Origin: J051 sp040289295
Lineage (GTDB): Bacteria > Armatimonadota > Fimbriimonadia > Fimbriimonadales > ATM1
Assembly: GCA_040289295.1 (NCBI GenBank)
Contig: PSLA01000006.1
Location: 1 to 64,000 of the forward strand
Direction: 5' to 3'
DNA length: 64,000 nt
Shown: piece by piece, positions 33,067 to 41,104 of the stretch
Layout: every line of letters begins with the position of its first letter
Numbering within the stretch: the first letter of the stretch is position 1
Notes under the pieces: model-generated
Told to the model about the DNA's origin: nothing
What the model saw: the letters and a program-made list of their open reading frames with translations, nothing else
Databases searched by the model: none
Translations under genes and position numbers: made by a program

Positions 33067-34656
33067 CTACTTCTCGCCCGGCAGGATGATGCCTCGGAGA
33101 ATGACCCGCTGAGCGAACAAGAACACGACCAGCGTCGGAATCGCGGCTAGGGTCAACGCCGCCATCATCACCGACATTGGCGCGCGGTTCTGCAACTGGT
33201 AGATCCAGACCATCAGCGTCCACATCCGCTCGTCTTGCGCCACAAGGAACGCATAGATGAAAGCGCCGTAGGCTCCCATGAACGCCGTCAGCGCAATGAC
33301 AGCAAGCACCGGCTTCGTGAGCGGCACGGTAATCCTCCACAGCAGCGTGCCCTCGCCGGCGCCCTCCAGCGAGGCGTTCTCAAAGAGGTCCTTCGGCAGG
33401 CTGTCGAAGAAACCCTTCAGCAAGTAGATGCTGTAGCCGCTTGCGGCGGTGGGCAGGACGAGCGCGGCGAACGTATTCAGCAAGCCAAGGTCTTTCAACA
33501 GAAGGAACGACGGAATCATCGTAACCTCCGCAGGAAACGCCATCGTCGCGAGCAGGAACAGCAGAATCTTCCCCGTCGCCGGCAAAGCATAGCGTGACAG
33601 CGCCCACGCCGCAAGGGGGTTCACTATCAGCTGCGTAACGACCGCCAGCAGGCAGAAAATGATGGTGTTCCACACCGCGCGCCCATGCAAAGCGACGTAG
33701 TCAATTATCGTCGCGTAGTTCCGCCCCGTGTACTCACGCTTGAGCGCCGAGGCGTTCTTTGAAGCAAACCACGCGTCGAACTGAGCGACGGGCAGGGTGT
33801 CCTCACCGGTCAAGCGTTTCCACTGCTCGTCCGGCGAGGAGAAACGGAACCGCTGCGGTAGCGCTTCGCGAAGAAACTCTTCATACAGGGCGTTTCCGGG
33901 CGCAGGCGCGATGCCGGCGAACTCACTTGCGTTGCCGCGAATGCTGTCCGGGACTTGGTCAATCCGGTTTCGGAACCGCGCGCGAAGGAACTCCTGCCAC
34001 TGGCTGCGCACCGTGATCGGAATGCGAAACTCTGCGGGCAGAGACGCTTTGAACTGCAACCACTCTTTCCACTTCCTATCCTGCTTCGGTTCCCAAGTCT
34101 TAGTTCGATACAGTTCTCTCGGTGGCTGCACTGTCTGGAACACAGCGTTCTGTTCCATGTACGCCTCGTTGACAGCCTCTACACTGCCGTATCGCTCTCG
34201 TACGAATTCTTGATATCGAAGCAAGAGTCGCGAAGAGATGCGCCCCGCGCCAGTTTGAAAGCCAACCTCCCACTGGTCAAGCGGCAGATCCATGAGCAAG
34301 CGCTCGAAGCGCTTTGCATCGTCGTCGTTCAAAGGATGCACACGCGGAGGGTTCTCGACGCGCTCCGTAGACATCAAGGCCAGCGCGACTCCTTCACCAT
34401 AGAACCAACCTGCCTGCTCGATCTTGCCCGCATACTTGTCGTCAACGAACTTGCGGAAGAGTTCCTGCTCGTCGTTCCAATAAGCTGGGATGATGCGCTG
34501 GTCGTACTGGTCGGTCGGTCCTTTCGCGCCGGTGGCTGCCATGAGGAGGAACGGATAGACCATCGTTACTCCTCCGGCGCACAAAAGGAGATACACTATC
34601 CCCAGCGCCAGCCGGCTGCGAAGCGAACGCCTGCCAACCGTCGATATCAGCGGCAC
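33067..34656 (-). CDS. MalG-type ABC transporter permease with a large extracytoplasmic insertion
   Basis: A 529-residue inner-membrane permease for carbohydrate uptake. TM1 is at about 15-40. Residues of about 45-325 form a soluble, highly charged insert. The BPD_transp_1 core with five further helices occupies about 328-529. The coupling EAA loop that contacts the ATPase is seen as ENASLEGAGEGTLLWRITVP. Usual MalG proteins have 50-60 residues between TM1 and the core, so about 230 residues are extra. The start is GTG 34656, with GAGGAG 7 bases upstream. No MalF partner, binding protein or ATPase gene is in the window. Confidence 0.85.
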   Translation of the reverse strand: MPLISTVGRRSLRSRLALGIVYLLLCAGGVTMVYPFLLMAATGAKGPTDQYDQRIIPAYWNDEQELFRKFVDDKYAGKIEQAGWFYGEGVALALMSTERVENPPRVHPLNDDDAKRFERLLMDLPLDQWEVGFQTGAGRISSRLLLRYQEFVRERYGSVEAVNEAYMEQNAVFQTVQPPRELYRTKTWEPKQDRKWKEWLQFKASLPAEFRIPITVRSQWQEFLRARFRNRIDQVPDSIRGNASEFAGIAPAPGNALYEEFLREALPQRFRFSSPDEQWKRLTGEDTLPVAQFDAWFASKNASALKREYTGRNYATIIDYVALHGRAVWNTIIFCLLAVVTQLIVNPLAAWALSRYALPATGKILLFLLATMAFPAEVTMIPSFLLLKDLGLLNTFAALVLPTAASGYSIYLLKGFFDSLPKDLFENASLEGAGEGTLLWRITVPLTKPVLAVIALTAFMGAYGAFIYAFLVAQDERMWTLMVWIYQLQNRAPMSVMMAALTLAAIPTLVVFLFAQRVILRGIILPGEK

Positions 34657-34674
34657 GCAACGACTCCTCGAAGC

Positions 34675-34882
34675 ATCGGGATGAAAATACCCGCTCCTGC
34701 TAAACTTCGCCCATGCGCTCGCGGCTATCTTGAGGAAACGTGAGCGTCTCGCGAACACTCTTCGCTGCCGGGCTGACCGCCCCGCGAGGAAAGGGCTCGC
34801 GGGGACGCTCGCCTCCCGCGAAGATCTTGAAGGATCGGGTGGAAACAACCACTGCTGCTAAACTTCGCCCATGCGCTTGCGG
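34675..34882. repeat. direct repeat of a gene-start region flanking a palindromic element
   Basis: Copy 1 (34675-34724) and copy 2 (34834-34882) share about 50 bases at high identity, including CTAAACTTCGCCCATGCGCT. Copy 2 contains the true start of the acyltransferase gene. In copy 1 the same ATG opens a frame that ends after six codons. Palindromic element copy 5 lies between them. Confidence 0.8.
34732..34817. repeat. palindromic intergenic element, copy 5 (inverted orientation)
   Basis: Arm B in reverse (AACGTGAGCGTCTCGCGAAC) is at 34737-34756, the spacer contains GGCTGACCGCCCCGCGAGG, close to copy 3, and arm A in reverse (GGCTCGCGGGGACGCTCGCC) is at 34794-34813. It is bracketed by the direct repeats at 34675-34724 and 34834-34882. 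Confidence 0.85.
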
Positions 34883-35514
34883 TGGCGCGCCGCCCGACCC
34901 AGATTTCTGGCTCTGCTCGTCTACTCGGTCGCTCGCCTGATCGGGTTCACGTTGCGCTTGCGAGTGCTCGGCGAGAACGAGAACCTATTCCAAATCCAAG
35001 GTGGACGCATCGTTGCTGGCTGGCACGGTCGCACGTTTCTCGCTGCTCTGCGATGGCAACGCAAGGGGTGGTGGGCGCTTGTCAGCCATTCCCGCGACGG
35101 CGAGATGCAGAACGGCATCTTCCAACGCTTCGGCTTCCGAACCATTCGTGGCAGCACCAAACGCGGTGGAGCGAGAGCAGCCGTGCAATGCGTCCGTCTG
35201 CTCAAAGAAGGCGAGACGTTCGTCTTCACGCCCGATGGGCCACGGGGCCCGTCGCGCGAGGTGCAGCAAGGGATTCTGTGGCTGGGGGAGCCGCCATCAT
35301 TCCCGGAGGCGCTGCCGCAAAGCCATGTGCCTTCGCACGCTCCTGGGATCGTTACATGATCCCGCTCCCTTTCGCAAGGGCAGTCATCGTCTTGGGCAAG
35401 CCGCTGCGCGTCCCTCCTAATGCCGACGACCGCGAATTGGAGCGCTTGGCGGCGGAACTAAAGAACGCACTCGACGAAGCCGAACGCCGCGCAGAGGAGG
35501 AGCTCGCCCTCTGA
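34871..35514 (+). pseudogene. DUF374 lysophospholipid acyltransferase-like protein, frame-broken
   Basis: DUF374 proteins belong to the acyltransferase superfamily and occur with LPS genes. The first frame (from ATG 34871) gives an N-terminal helix, AGWHGRTFLAALRW with the catalytic-type His, HSRDGEMQNGIFQRFGF, RGSTKRGGARAA and FTPDGPRGPSREVQQGI. It goes out of frame at a run of five G at about 35283-35287. The second frame continues with GGAAIIPGGAAAKPCAFARS, WDRYMIPLPFARAVIV and GKPLRVP. One more G would restore a single protein of about 214 residues. The homopolymer makes a sequencing error likely; a true lesion cannot be excluded. Confidence 0.8.
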
Positions 35515-36805
35515 TCTGGCTGCTCTACAACGCGCTGATTGTTCTCCTTGCGCCGCTGTGGGTGCCGTGGATGTGGCTGCGAGCGAAGAGGCGAGAGCAA
35601 CTCCCAAAATGGCGCGAGCGAGCAGGAGACTACGACATCAAGCGCAAGCGCGACAGAAAGCGCATCTGGCTGCACGCCGTGAGCGTTGGCGAGGTGCGAG
35701 CGGCGGAACCGATCCTGACCGAGTTACGCCGGCTTCTTCCAGACTACGAGGTCGTCCTCACCGTAACGACGAGCACCGGCTACGGCGTCGCACGGAGCCT
35801 GGTTGGGGAGTTGGCACACGCGGTGTACTACTTCCCGCTGGACATCCCTCGCTTCTGCGTGAACGCAATGTTGCGGGTCGAACCGGCGGTCGTTGCCGTG
35901 ATGGAAACGGAGCTTTGGATGAACTTCCTCACTGCGGCGAAGAGCATTGGCGCTCGCACATGCCTTCTGAACGCGCGCGTCTCCGACAGGAGTTACCGGC
36001 AAGCGCGATGGCTCCGATTTTTCTACCGCGCCATGTTGGAGCGGGTGGACGAGTGCCTGGCGCAGAGCGAAGTAGACGCGCAGCGTTTGCGCTCGCTGGG
36101 TGCACGCACCGTGCGAGTCGTCGGCAACTGCAAGTTCGACGAAGCGCTTCGCGAAGAAGGGACAATCTCGCTGCGCTCGTTAATGAACTTGCGTGACGGC
36201 GAGCCGCTCATCGTCGTCGGAAGCGCCCGCGGTGAGGAGGAAGAGCGCTTGGTGATCGAAGCGCTAGCTGGAATAGAGGCAAGGATACTGTTCGCTCCGA
36301 GGCACATCGAGCGCGCCGAAGAAGTGGCCAAGGCAGCGAAGGAGCACGGTTTTGATGTGGGAAGGCGTTCTCTCGGGGAACTCGAAAAGCCGTTTGTCGT
36401 CCTCGACACGCTTGGTGAACTCTCGGGCGCATATGTCGGTGCAGACGTCGCAGTCGTGGGCGGCGGTTTCTCGAAGCTTGGAGGCCAGAATCTNNNNNNN
36501 NNNCCCAGCCGATGGCGGCAGGCGTCCCGGTTGTCTGCGGGCCGCACATGTTCAACTTTCGCTCAGCGTTTGACGAAGCGCTGCGAGAGGGAGCTGCCGT
36601 CGTCGCGGAGGACAAGACGACACTGCGCTCCGCGGTCCAGTCACTACTCGCCGACCCAGCCCTCCGGGCGAAGATGGGCGACGCGGGCAGGCGGGTCGTC
36701 GAGAGGAGTCGAGGCAGCGCGCGCCGTTACGCGGAAGAGGTCGCCCGGCTGGTGCGTGAGTTTCATGCTGAGAGAGCGGCCCGCCGTGCGCAAGAACGGG
36801 GATAA
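35511..36805 (+). CDS. kdtA: 3-deoxy-D-manno-octulosonic acid transferase, interrupted by an assembly gap
   Basis: Adds KDO to lipid A at the inner face of the cytoplasmic membrane, so the organism makes LPS-type outer membranes. The N-terminal glycosyltransferase domain shows IWLHAVSVGEVRAAEP with the catalytic-type Glu, VTTSTGYG, YFPLDIP, METELW and LLNARVSDRSY. The C-terminal domain shows VVGSARGEEE, FAPRHIERAEEV and VVGGGFSKLGGQN. After ten N at 36494-36503 it resumes one frame over with PMAAGVPVVCGPHMFNFR and reaches a stop at 36805. CTG 35511 is the likely start: it overlaps the previous stop (CTGA), has AGGAGG 10 bases upstream, and keeps the conserved N-terminal membrane helix. Confidence 0.9.
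36494..36503. other. assembly gap of ten N inside kdtA
   Basis: The protein alignment across the gap (GGQN ... PMAAG) suggests that only a few residues are missing. The frame on the far side requires the true gap length to be 2 modulo 3, so ten is a placeholder. Confidence 0.9.
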
Positions 36806-36813
36806 TCGGTGCG

Positions 36814-37149
36814 ATGGACTGCATCTTCTGCAAGATTGCCGCCGGCGAGATTACGTGTGATAAGGTGATCGAGACGGACTCTGTGCTCGCTTTCAGGGAC
36901 ATCAACCCCCAAGCGCCTACGCACGTCCTGGTCATCCCGAAACGGCACATCTACAGCCTGCATGAAGCGACCGAAGATGACGACCTTGGCGCGCTGTTAC
37001 TTGCCGCAAAAGAGGTGGCACACTCGGAAGGAGTGGACCGCGCAGGCTACCGGCTCGTCATCAATTGCGGACAACACGGCGGTCAAACCGTGGACCACCT
37101 GCACGTTCACGTCCTTGGTGGCAGACAGATGACTTGGCCACCGGGATAA
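36814..37149 (+). CDS. HIT family nucleotide-binding protein (HinT-like)
   Basis: A 111-residue purine-nucleoside phosphoramidase-type protein. It shows the opening CIFCKIAAGEI, the nucleotide-site INPQAPTHVLVIPKRHI and the histidine triad HLHVHVLGG near the end. It starts 9 bases after kdtA, so it is part of the same message, though no pathway link to LPS is known to me. Confidence 0.95.
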   Translation: MDCIFCKIAAGEITCDKVIETDSVLAFRDINPQAPTHVLVIPKRHIYSLHEATEDDDLGALLLAAKEVAHSEGVDRAGYRLVINCGQHGGQTVDHLHVHVLGGRQMTWPPG

Positions 37150-37208
37150 CCGGACAACCTCTCAGACCGGCGCGCCAGGGAGCGCGATGGCTATACTGCG
37201 CGTCGCGA

Positions 37209-38627
37209 ATGAGCCAGCCGGAAGCCACGCGACTGCACTGGGCAACGGTGGAGGCGTTGCAGGAGCACGACCTCCAGTTCTTCATTCAGAAGACTAACCT
37301 GCGAGCCCTAAAGGACGAGTTGCAGTCACTCTCCGCAGGCGAGGTCGCTGAACTCGTCAACCAACTGGACGACGCCAAAGGCATCTTCGTCCTTCGCCTC
37401 CTCGAGCGCGAAAAGGCCAGCGACGCGTTCTCTGAACTTCACCCCGAGCACCGCGACCGACTCCTGCAATCGCTCACCGACGAGCGACTCGCCGAACTGT
37501 TCAACAGCATGGCGCCCGACGACCGAACACGCGTCCTCGAGGACCTACCAGGACGCGTTACCCAGAGGTTGATCAATCTCCTCTCGCCGCAAGAGCGGCG
37601 CATCGCCCTACAACTGTTGGGCTATCCGGAGTCTTCAGTCGGTCGCCTCATGACTCCCGAGTACATCATGGTGCAGCCGGACTGGGCTGTCAGCCGGGCA
37701 CTGCAGCAAGTGCGCGACTACTACGTTAAAGCAGAGACGGCAAACGTTTTGTACGTGGTTGACAGGGGCGGTCACTTGGTTGCAGACCTTTTGCTTGCCG
37801 AGCTTGTGGCAGCGGAGCCTCAGACGGTGATCGAGGGCCTGATGCACGGGCGCCCGGTGGTCTCCCTGCCAGTTGACATGGACCAAGAAGAGGCGGTTGA
37901 GGTCTTTCGCAAGCACGTTCGCGTAGCTCTACCCGTCGTGGACTCGCAGGGCGTACTGCTGGGCATCGTTACGCTTGACGATGTGCTGGACGTCGTGGAA
38001 GAAGAAGCAACCGAGGACTTCCAGAAGGCGGGCGGCGTCGAGGCGCTCGACGTGCCGTACATGGCGACCCCGTTTTGGGTGCTGATTCGCAAGCGTGCTG
38101 GGTGGCTGATGGCTCTGTTCCTTTCGGAGATGTTGACGGCGACGGCGATGAGTCGCTTCGAAGAGGAGATTGCGCGCGCGTTAGTGCTCGCAGTCTTCGT
38201 GCCGCTCATCATCAGTTCGGGAGGGAATAGCGGCTCGCAGGCAGCGACGCTCGTCATCCGGGCGCTTGCCGTTGGGGAACTTGGACTGAGGGACTGGTGG
38301 AGGGTCGTTCGTCGGGAAGCGAAGGCGGGGTTTGCCTTGGGGATTATCCTCGGCACCGTCGGCGCGCTCCGCATCGCGGCATGGCAGGGCATCTGGGGCG
38401 CTTACGGGCCGCACTGGCCGTGGCTCGCCGCAACCATCTTCCTAGCTTTGATCGGAGTCGTGCTCTGGGGGACGCTTATGGGCTCGACGTTGCCGCTGCT
38501 GATGAAGCGTCTGGGGTTTGACCCGGCGACTTCATCCGCGCCGTTCGTGGCAACGCTCGTTGACGTAACCGGTATCGTGATCTACTTCGAGGTCGCGATG
38601 CTGGTGCTGCGCGGCAAGTTGCTCTAG
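37209..38627 (+). CDS. mgtE: magnesium transporter MgtE
   Basis: A 472-residue Mg2+ channel. The N-terminal superhelical domain (about 20-145) is followed by a CBS pair (about 150-270; VGRLMTPEYIMV, LPVVDSQGVLLGIVTLDDVLDV) that senses Mg2+, a plug helix, and five membrane helices. The pore signature is visible as ISSGGNSGSQAATLVIRALA and SSAPFVATLVDVTGIVIYF. The start ATG 37209 is 60 bases after the HIT gene. A longer upstream reading would run into that gene. Confidence 0.96.
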   Translation: MSQPEATRLHWATVEALQEHDLQFFIQKTNLRALKDELQSLSAGEVAELVNQLDDAKGIFVLRLLEREKASDAFSELHPEHRDRLLQSLTDERLAELFNSMAPDDRTRVLEDLPGRVTQRLINLLSPQERRIALQLLGYPESSVGRLMTPEYIMVQPDWAVSRALQQVRDYYVKAETANVLYVVDRGGHLVADLLLAELVAAEPQTVIEGLMHGRPVVSLPVDMDQEEAVEVFRKHVRVALPVVDSQGVLLGIVTLDDVLDVVEEEATEDFQKAGGVEALDVPYMATPFWVLIRKRAGWLMALFLSEMLTATAMSRFEEEIARALVLAVFVPLIISSGGNSGSQAATLVIRALAVGELGLRDWWRVVRREAKAGFALGIILGTVGALRIAAWQGIWGAYGPHWPWLAATIFLALIGVVLWGTLMGSTLPLLMKRLGFDPATSSAPFVATLVDVTGIVIYFEVAMLVLRGKLL

Positions 38628-38703
38628 CCGATCAGTCTTCGCCCTCCGCGCCCCTTCTCCGTGACACCGAAAAGGGATCTCGAAGCAATAGCGCGCCGAT
38701 CCA

Positions 38704-38793
38704 GACGGAGGGCGAGCGTCCCCGCGAGCCCTTTCCCGCAAGGCGAACAGGCCGGTCCAACGAGGCATGTTCTTGAGACGCTCACGCTCCCTG
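38704..38793. repeat. palindromic intergenic element, copy 6
   Basis: The cleanest copy. Arm A (GGGCGAGCGTCCCCGCGAGC) is at 38704-38730, the spacer with CTTTCCCGCAAGGCGAACAG and CCGGTCCAACGAGG is 37 bases, and arm B (GTTCTTGAGACGCTCACGCT then CCC) is at 38768-38793. It occupies the gap between the convergent stops of mgtE and dgt. Confidence 0.88.
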
Positions 38794-38801
38794 AGTCTAC
38801 G

Positions 38802-39851
38802 TCAGTCTTCCCCCTTCGCGTCCCAATCGTTCGGAACGAACAACTCTTCGAAGGTGCGCACGGCGAAGCGGTCGGTCATCCCGGAGACGTAGTCCACTGC
38901 ACCGTCAAACCCTTGATAGGGAGGCGGCAGCTCGCTCGGATTCTCAACGTAGTAGTGGAACAGCCCTCGAACAAGAGACTTTGCCTTCTTGACATCCGGG
39001 AAGCGCCGCGCGTAGTCCATGTAGAAAGCATCGAACAAGAAGTCCTTCATTGCATCAAGCGTTCGCCGCATCCGGTCGCTCATGCGAAGAACCGAGCCAT
39101 CAGCGCTCGCTTCGATGAGGTCGGTAACCATCGCACCGATGCGACGGCCGTGCGTGTCTCCGAGAGCCTGCACCTCGGCGGGGACGTCTTCCCACGCAAT
39201 CCACCCCGCGCGCAACGCATCGTCGATGTCATGGTTGAGGTAGGCGATCCGATCAGAGACCCGGACGACACCGGCTTCGAGCGTGCCGACGGAATCTTTC
39301 GTCAGTTCTGCCTCCAGGTCGTTAACCCCTTTGCTGTGCCCACCGACGCCTTCAATCGTCTCGAAAGTTAAGTTCAGCCCCTTCCCATCGTTCTCGATTA
39401 CGGTCAACACGCGGACGCTCTGTTCGAAGTGCCGGAATCGACGCTCCGGGCGCACCTCCTGAATCGCCTCGTTTAGCGCCGATTCGCCGGCGTGCCCGAA
39501 TGGTGTGTGTCCCACGTCGTGCGCGAGGGCAATCGCTTCGGTGAGGTCCTCGTTAAGCCGGAGCGCTCGGGCGACGGTACGCGCAATCTGCGCGACGTCA
39601 AGCGTGTGCGTCAGGCGCGTCCGGTAGTGGTCCCCCTGAGGCGAGATGAACACCTGCGTCTTGTGCTTCAAGCGCCGAAAGGACTTGCTGTGCAGGATCC
39701 TGTCTCGGTCTCTCTGGAACACGGTGCGAACGGCATCTTCGCTTTCGGGCGTTGGTCTACCGCGACTTTCGGCGGCGCGTGTGGCGTGTGGCGAAAGCCA
39801 TTGAATCTCGAATTGCTCCGTCCGCTCACGAATCGGGTGGATTACGGCCAT
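38802..39851 (-). CDS. dgt: deoxyguanosinetriphosphate triphosphohydrolase family protein
   Basis: Hydrolyses dGTP or other dNTPs to nucleoside and triphosphate. The 349-residue length fits the shorter, non-enteric Dgt type. Visible: FRRLKHKTQVFI, the first metal His in HYRTRLTHTLDVAQIAR, the HD pair in LAHDVGHTPFGHAGE, and the later Asp in VSDRIAYLNHDIDDALRAG. All HD-domain ligands are present. It overlaps the glycosyltransferase upstream by 10 bases and ends the long leftward string. Confidence 0.95.
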   Translation of the reverse strand: MAVIHPIRERTEQFEIQWLSPHATRAAESRGRPTPESEDAVRTVFQRDRDRILHSKSFRRLKHKTQVFISPQGDHYRTRLTHTLDVAQIARTVARALRLNEDLTEAIALAHDVGHTPFGHAGESALNEAIQEVRPERRFRHFEQSVRVLTVIENDGKGLNLTFETIEGVGGHSKGVNDLEAELTKDSVGTLEAGVVRVSDRIAYLNHDIDDALRAGWIAWEDVPAEVQALGDTHGRRIGAMVTDLIEASADGSVLRMSDRMRRTLDAMKDFLFDAFYMDYARRFPDVKKAKSLVRGLFHYYVENPSELPPPYQGFDGAVDYVSGMTDRFAVRTFEELFVPNDWDAKGED

Positions 39852-41104
39852 TCGCGTCCCCTCTTAGGTTCCTCATCACGTTCAAGCCCGGCAACGCGCG
39901 AAACAGGGGAGACGCGCCTTGCTTCTAAAGGAGTGGATTCAGATCGCGCGAGAACATCCGAGTATACCTCCAGCACCGCTTCGCAGTAGTCTTCCACGGT
40001 CCAGCGCTTTACGCTCCGCCGAGCGCCCTCGGAGAGGCGGCCGAGAAGCGAAGGGTTACTGAGCACCCGGGCAACGGTTTCCGCGAACTGCTTTGCACTG
40101 TTGCCCACCGTGTAGCCGTTCACATCATCTTCAATGTTCTCACCGGCCCCGCCACCGTCCACAGCGATCGCGGGAAGGCCGTACGACATGGCCTCGCCGA
40201 TGACCAGCCCCTGGGTCTCCGTCATGCTGCTGAACACGAAAAGGTCGGCGGCGACATAGTAGGTATCAACGTCGCGCCTCGGCACGGCCCCGACGAACCG
40301 AACCTTGTCCCCAACGCCAAGCGTCCGCGCCAGAGACTGCAGCTCCTTCCTGGCTGGACCGTCGCCCACCAGCCACAAGCGCGCCTCCGGGCGCATCTCC
40401 ACGACGTTCGCAAGCGCTTCGAACAGCAGCCGCAGATTCTTCTCCGGCGCCACCCGACCGACATATAGTAGCACCTTTTCGTTGTCTCGCATGCCGAGCA
40501 GCTCTCGCGCTTCGTCGCGTGACAAAGTCTTTGGTTTCGGTGTTCCAGTCGGGATGATCGAGACCGGCGAGTGGACGCCGTGCCTTCGCAGCGATCGCTC
40601 CGCCGCCTCGCTCGGCGCTATGACGTGCGCGCAACGGTTGTAGTAGTAGTTCGTGTGCTTCGCGATGCGATACAGCAAATACGCGCGAGGGATGAACGGC
40701 ACATAGTGGACGTAGCGCTGATAGAGCGTGTGGTATGTGCTGACGATCGGTATCCCATGTGACTCCGCCCACCGAAGACCAACAAACCCGACGGTGAACG
40801 GCGTGTGCGTGTGAATTATGTCAAACCGCCTGCTTCGAAACGAGCGAATCCACGGATAGAACGGGGGTATGGCAAGCGGATAACCGGGCGCCGACGGCAG
40901 GCGGATCGATAGAAACCGATGCACGTTTGGGTCTTCGTCGCGATGACCGCGATACGAGGCGGTGAAGATGTGAACCGAGTGTCCGCGCTCGCGAAGCTCG
41001 TGAACGAGCGACTCGACGCTGATGGAAACGCCGTTAACGATCGGAACGTAACTGTCGGAGAATATAGCGACGCGTAGGCTTCGCTTAGTCGGGGTGGCGT
41101 CCAT
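39842..41104 (-). CDS. GT4 family glycosyltransferase
   Basis: A 420-residue GT-B enzyme. The N-terminal acceptor domain has FSDSYVPIVNGVSISVESLV, IIHTHTPFTVGF and STYHTLYQRYVHYVP, a pattern shared with glycolipid- and PIM-type glycosyltransferases. The C-terminal nucleotide-sugar domain has LLYVGRVAPEKNLRLLFEAL, LVGDGPARKEL, VRFVGAVPR and the ETQGLVIGEAMSYGLP region with the EX7E-like glutamates. It may glycosylate diacylglycerol or phosphatidylinositol; that is inference from the opening motif. ATG 41104 lies inside the end of the HTH gene (20-base overlap). Confidence 0.9.
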   Translation of the reverse strand: MDATPTKRSLRVAIFSDSYVPIVNGVSISVESLVHELRERGHSVHIFTASYRGHRDEDPNVHRFLSIRLPSAPGYPLAIPPFYPWIRSFRSRRFDIIHTHTPFTVGFVGLRWAESHGIPIVSTYHTLYQRYVHYVPFIPRAYLLYRIAKHTNYYYNRCAHVIAPSEAAERSLRRHGVHSPVSIIPTGTPKPKTLSRDEARELLGMRDNEKVLLYVGRVAPEKNLRLLFEALANVVEMRPEARLWLVGDGPARKELQSLARTLGVGDKVRFVGAVPRRDVDTYYVAADLFVFSSMTETQGLVIGEAMSYGLPAIAVDGGGAGENIEDDVNGYTVGNSAKQFAETVARVLSNPSLLGRLSEGARRSVKRWTVEDYCEAVLEVYSDVLARSESTPLEARRVSPVSRVAGLERDEEPKRGREWP

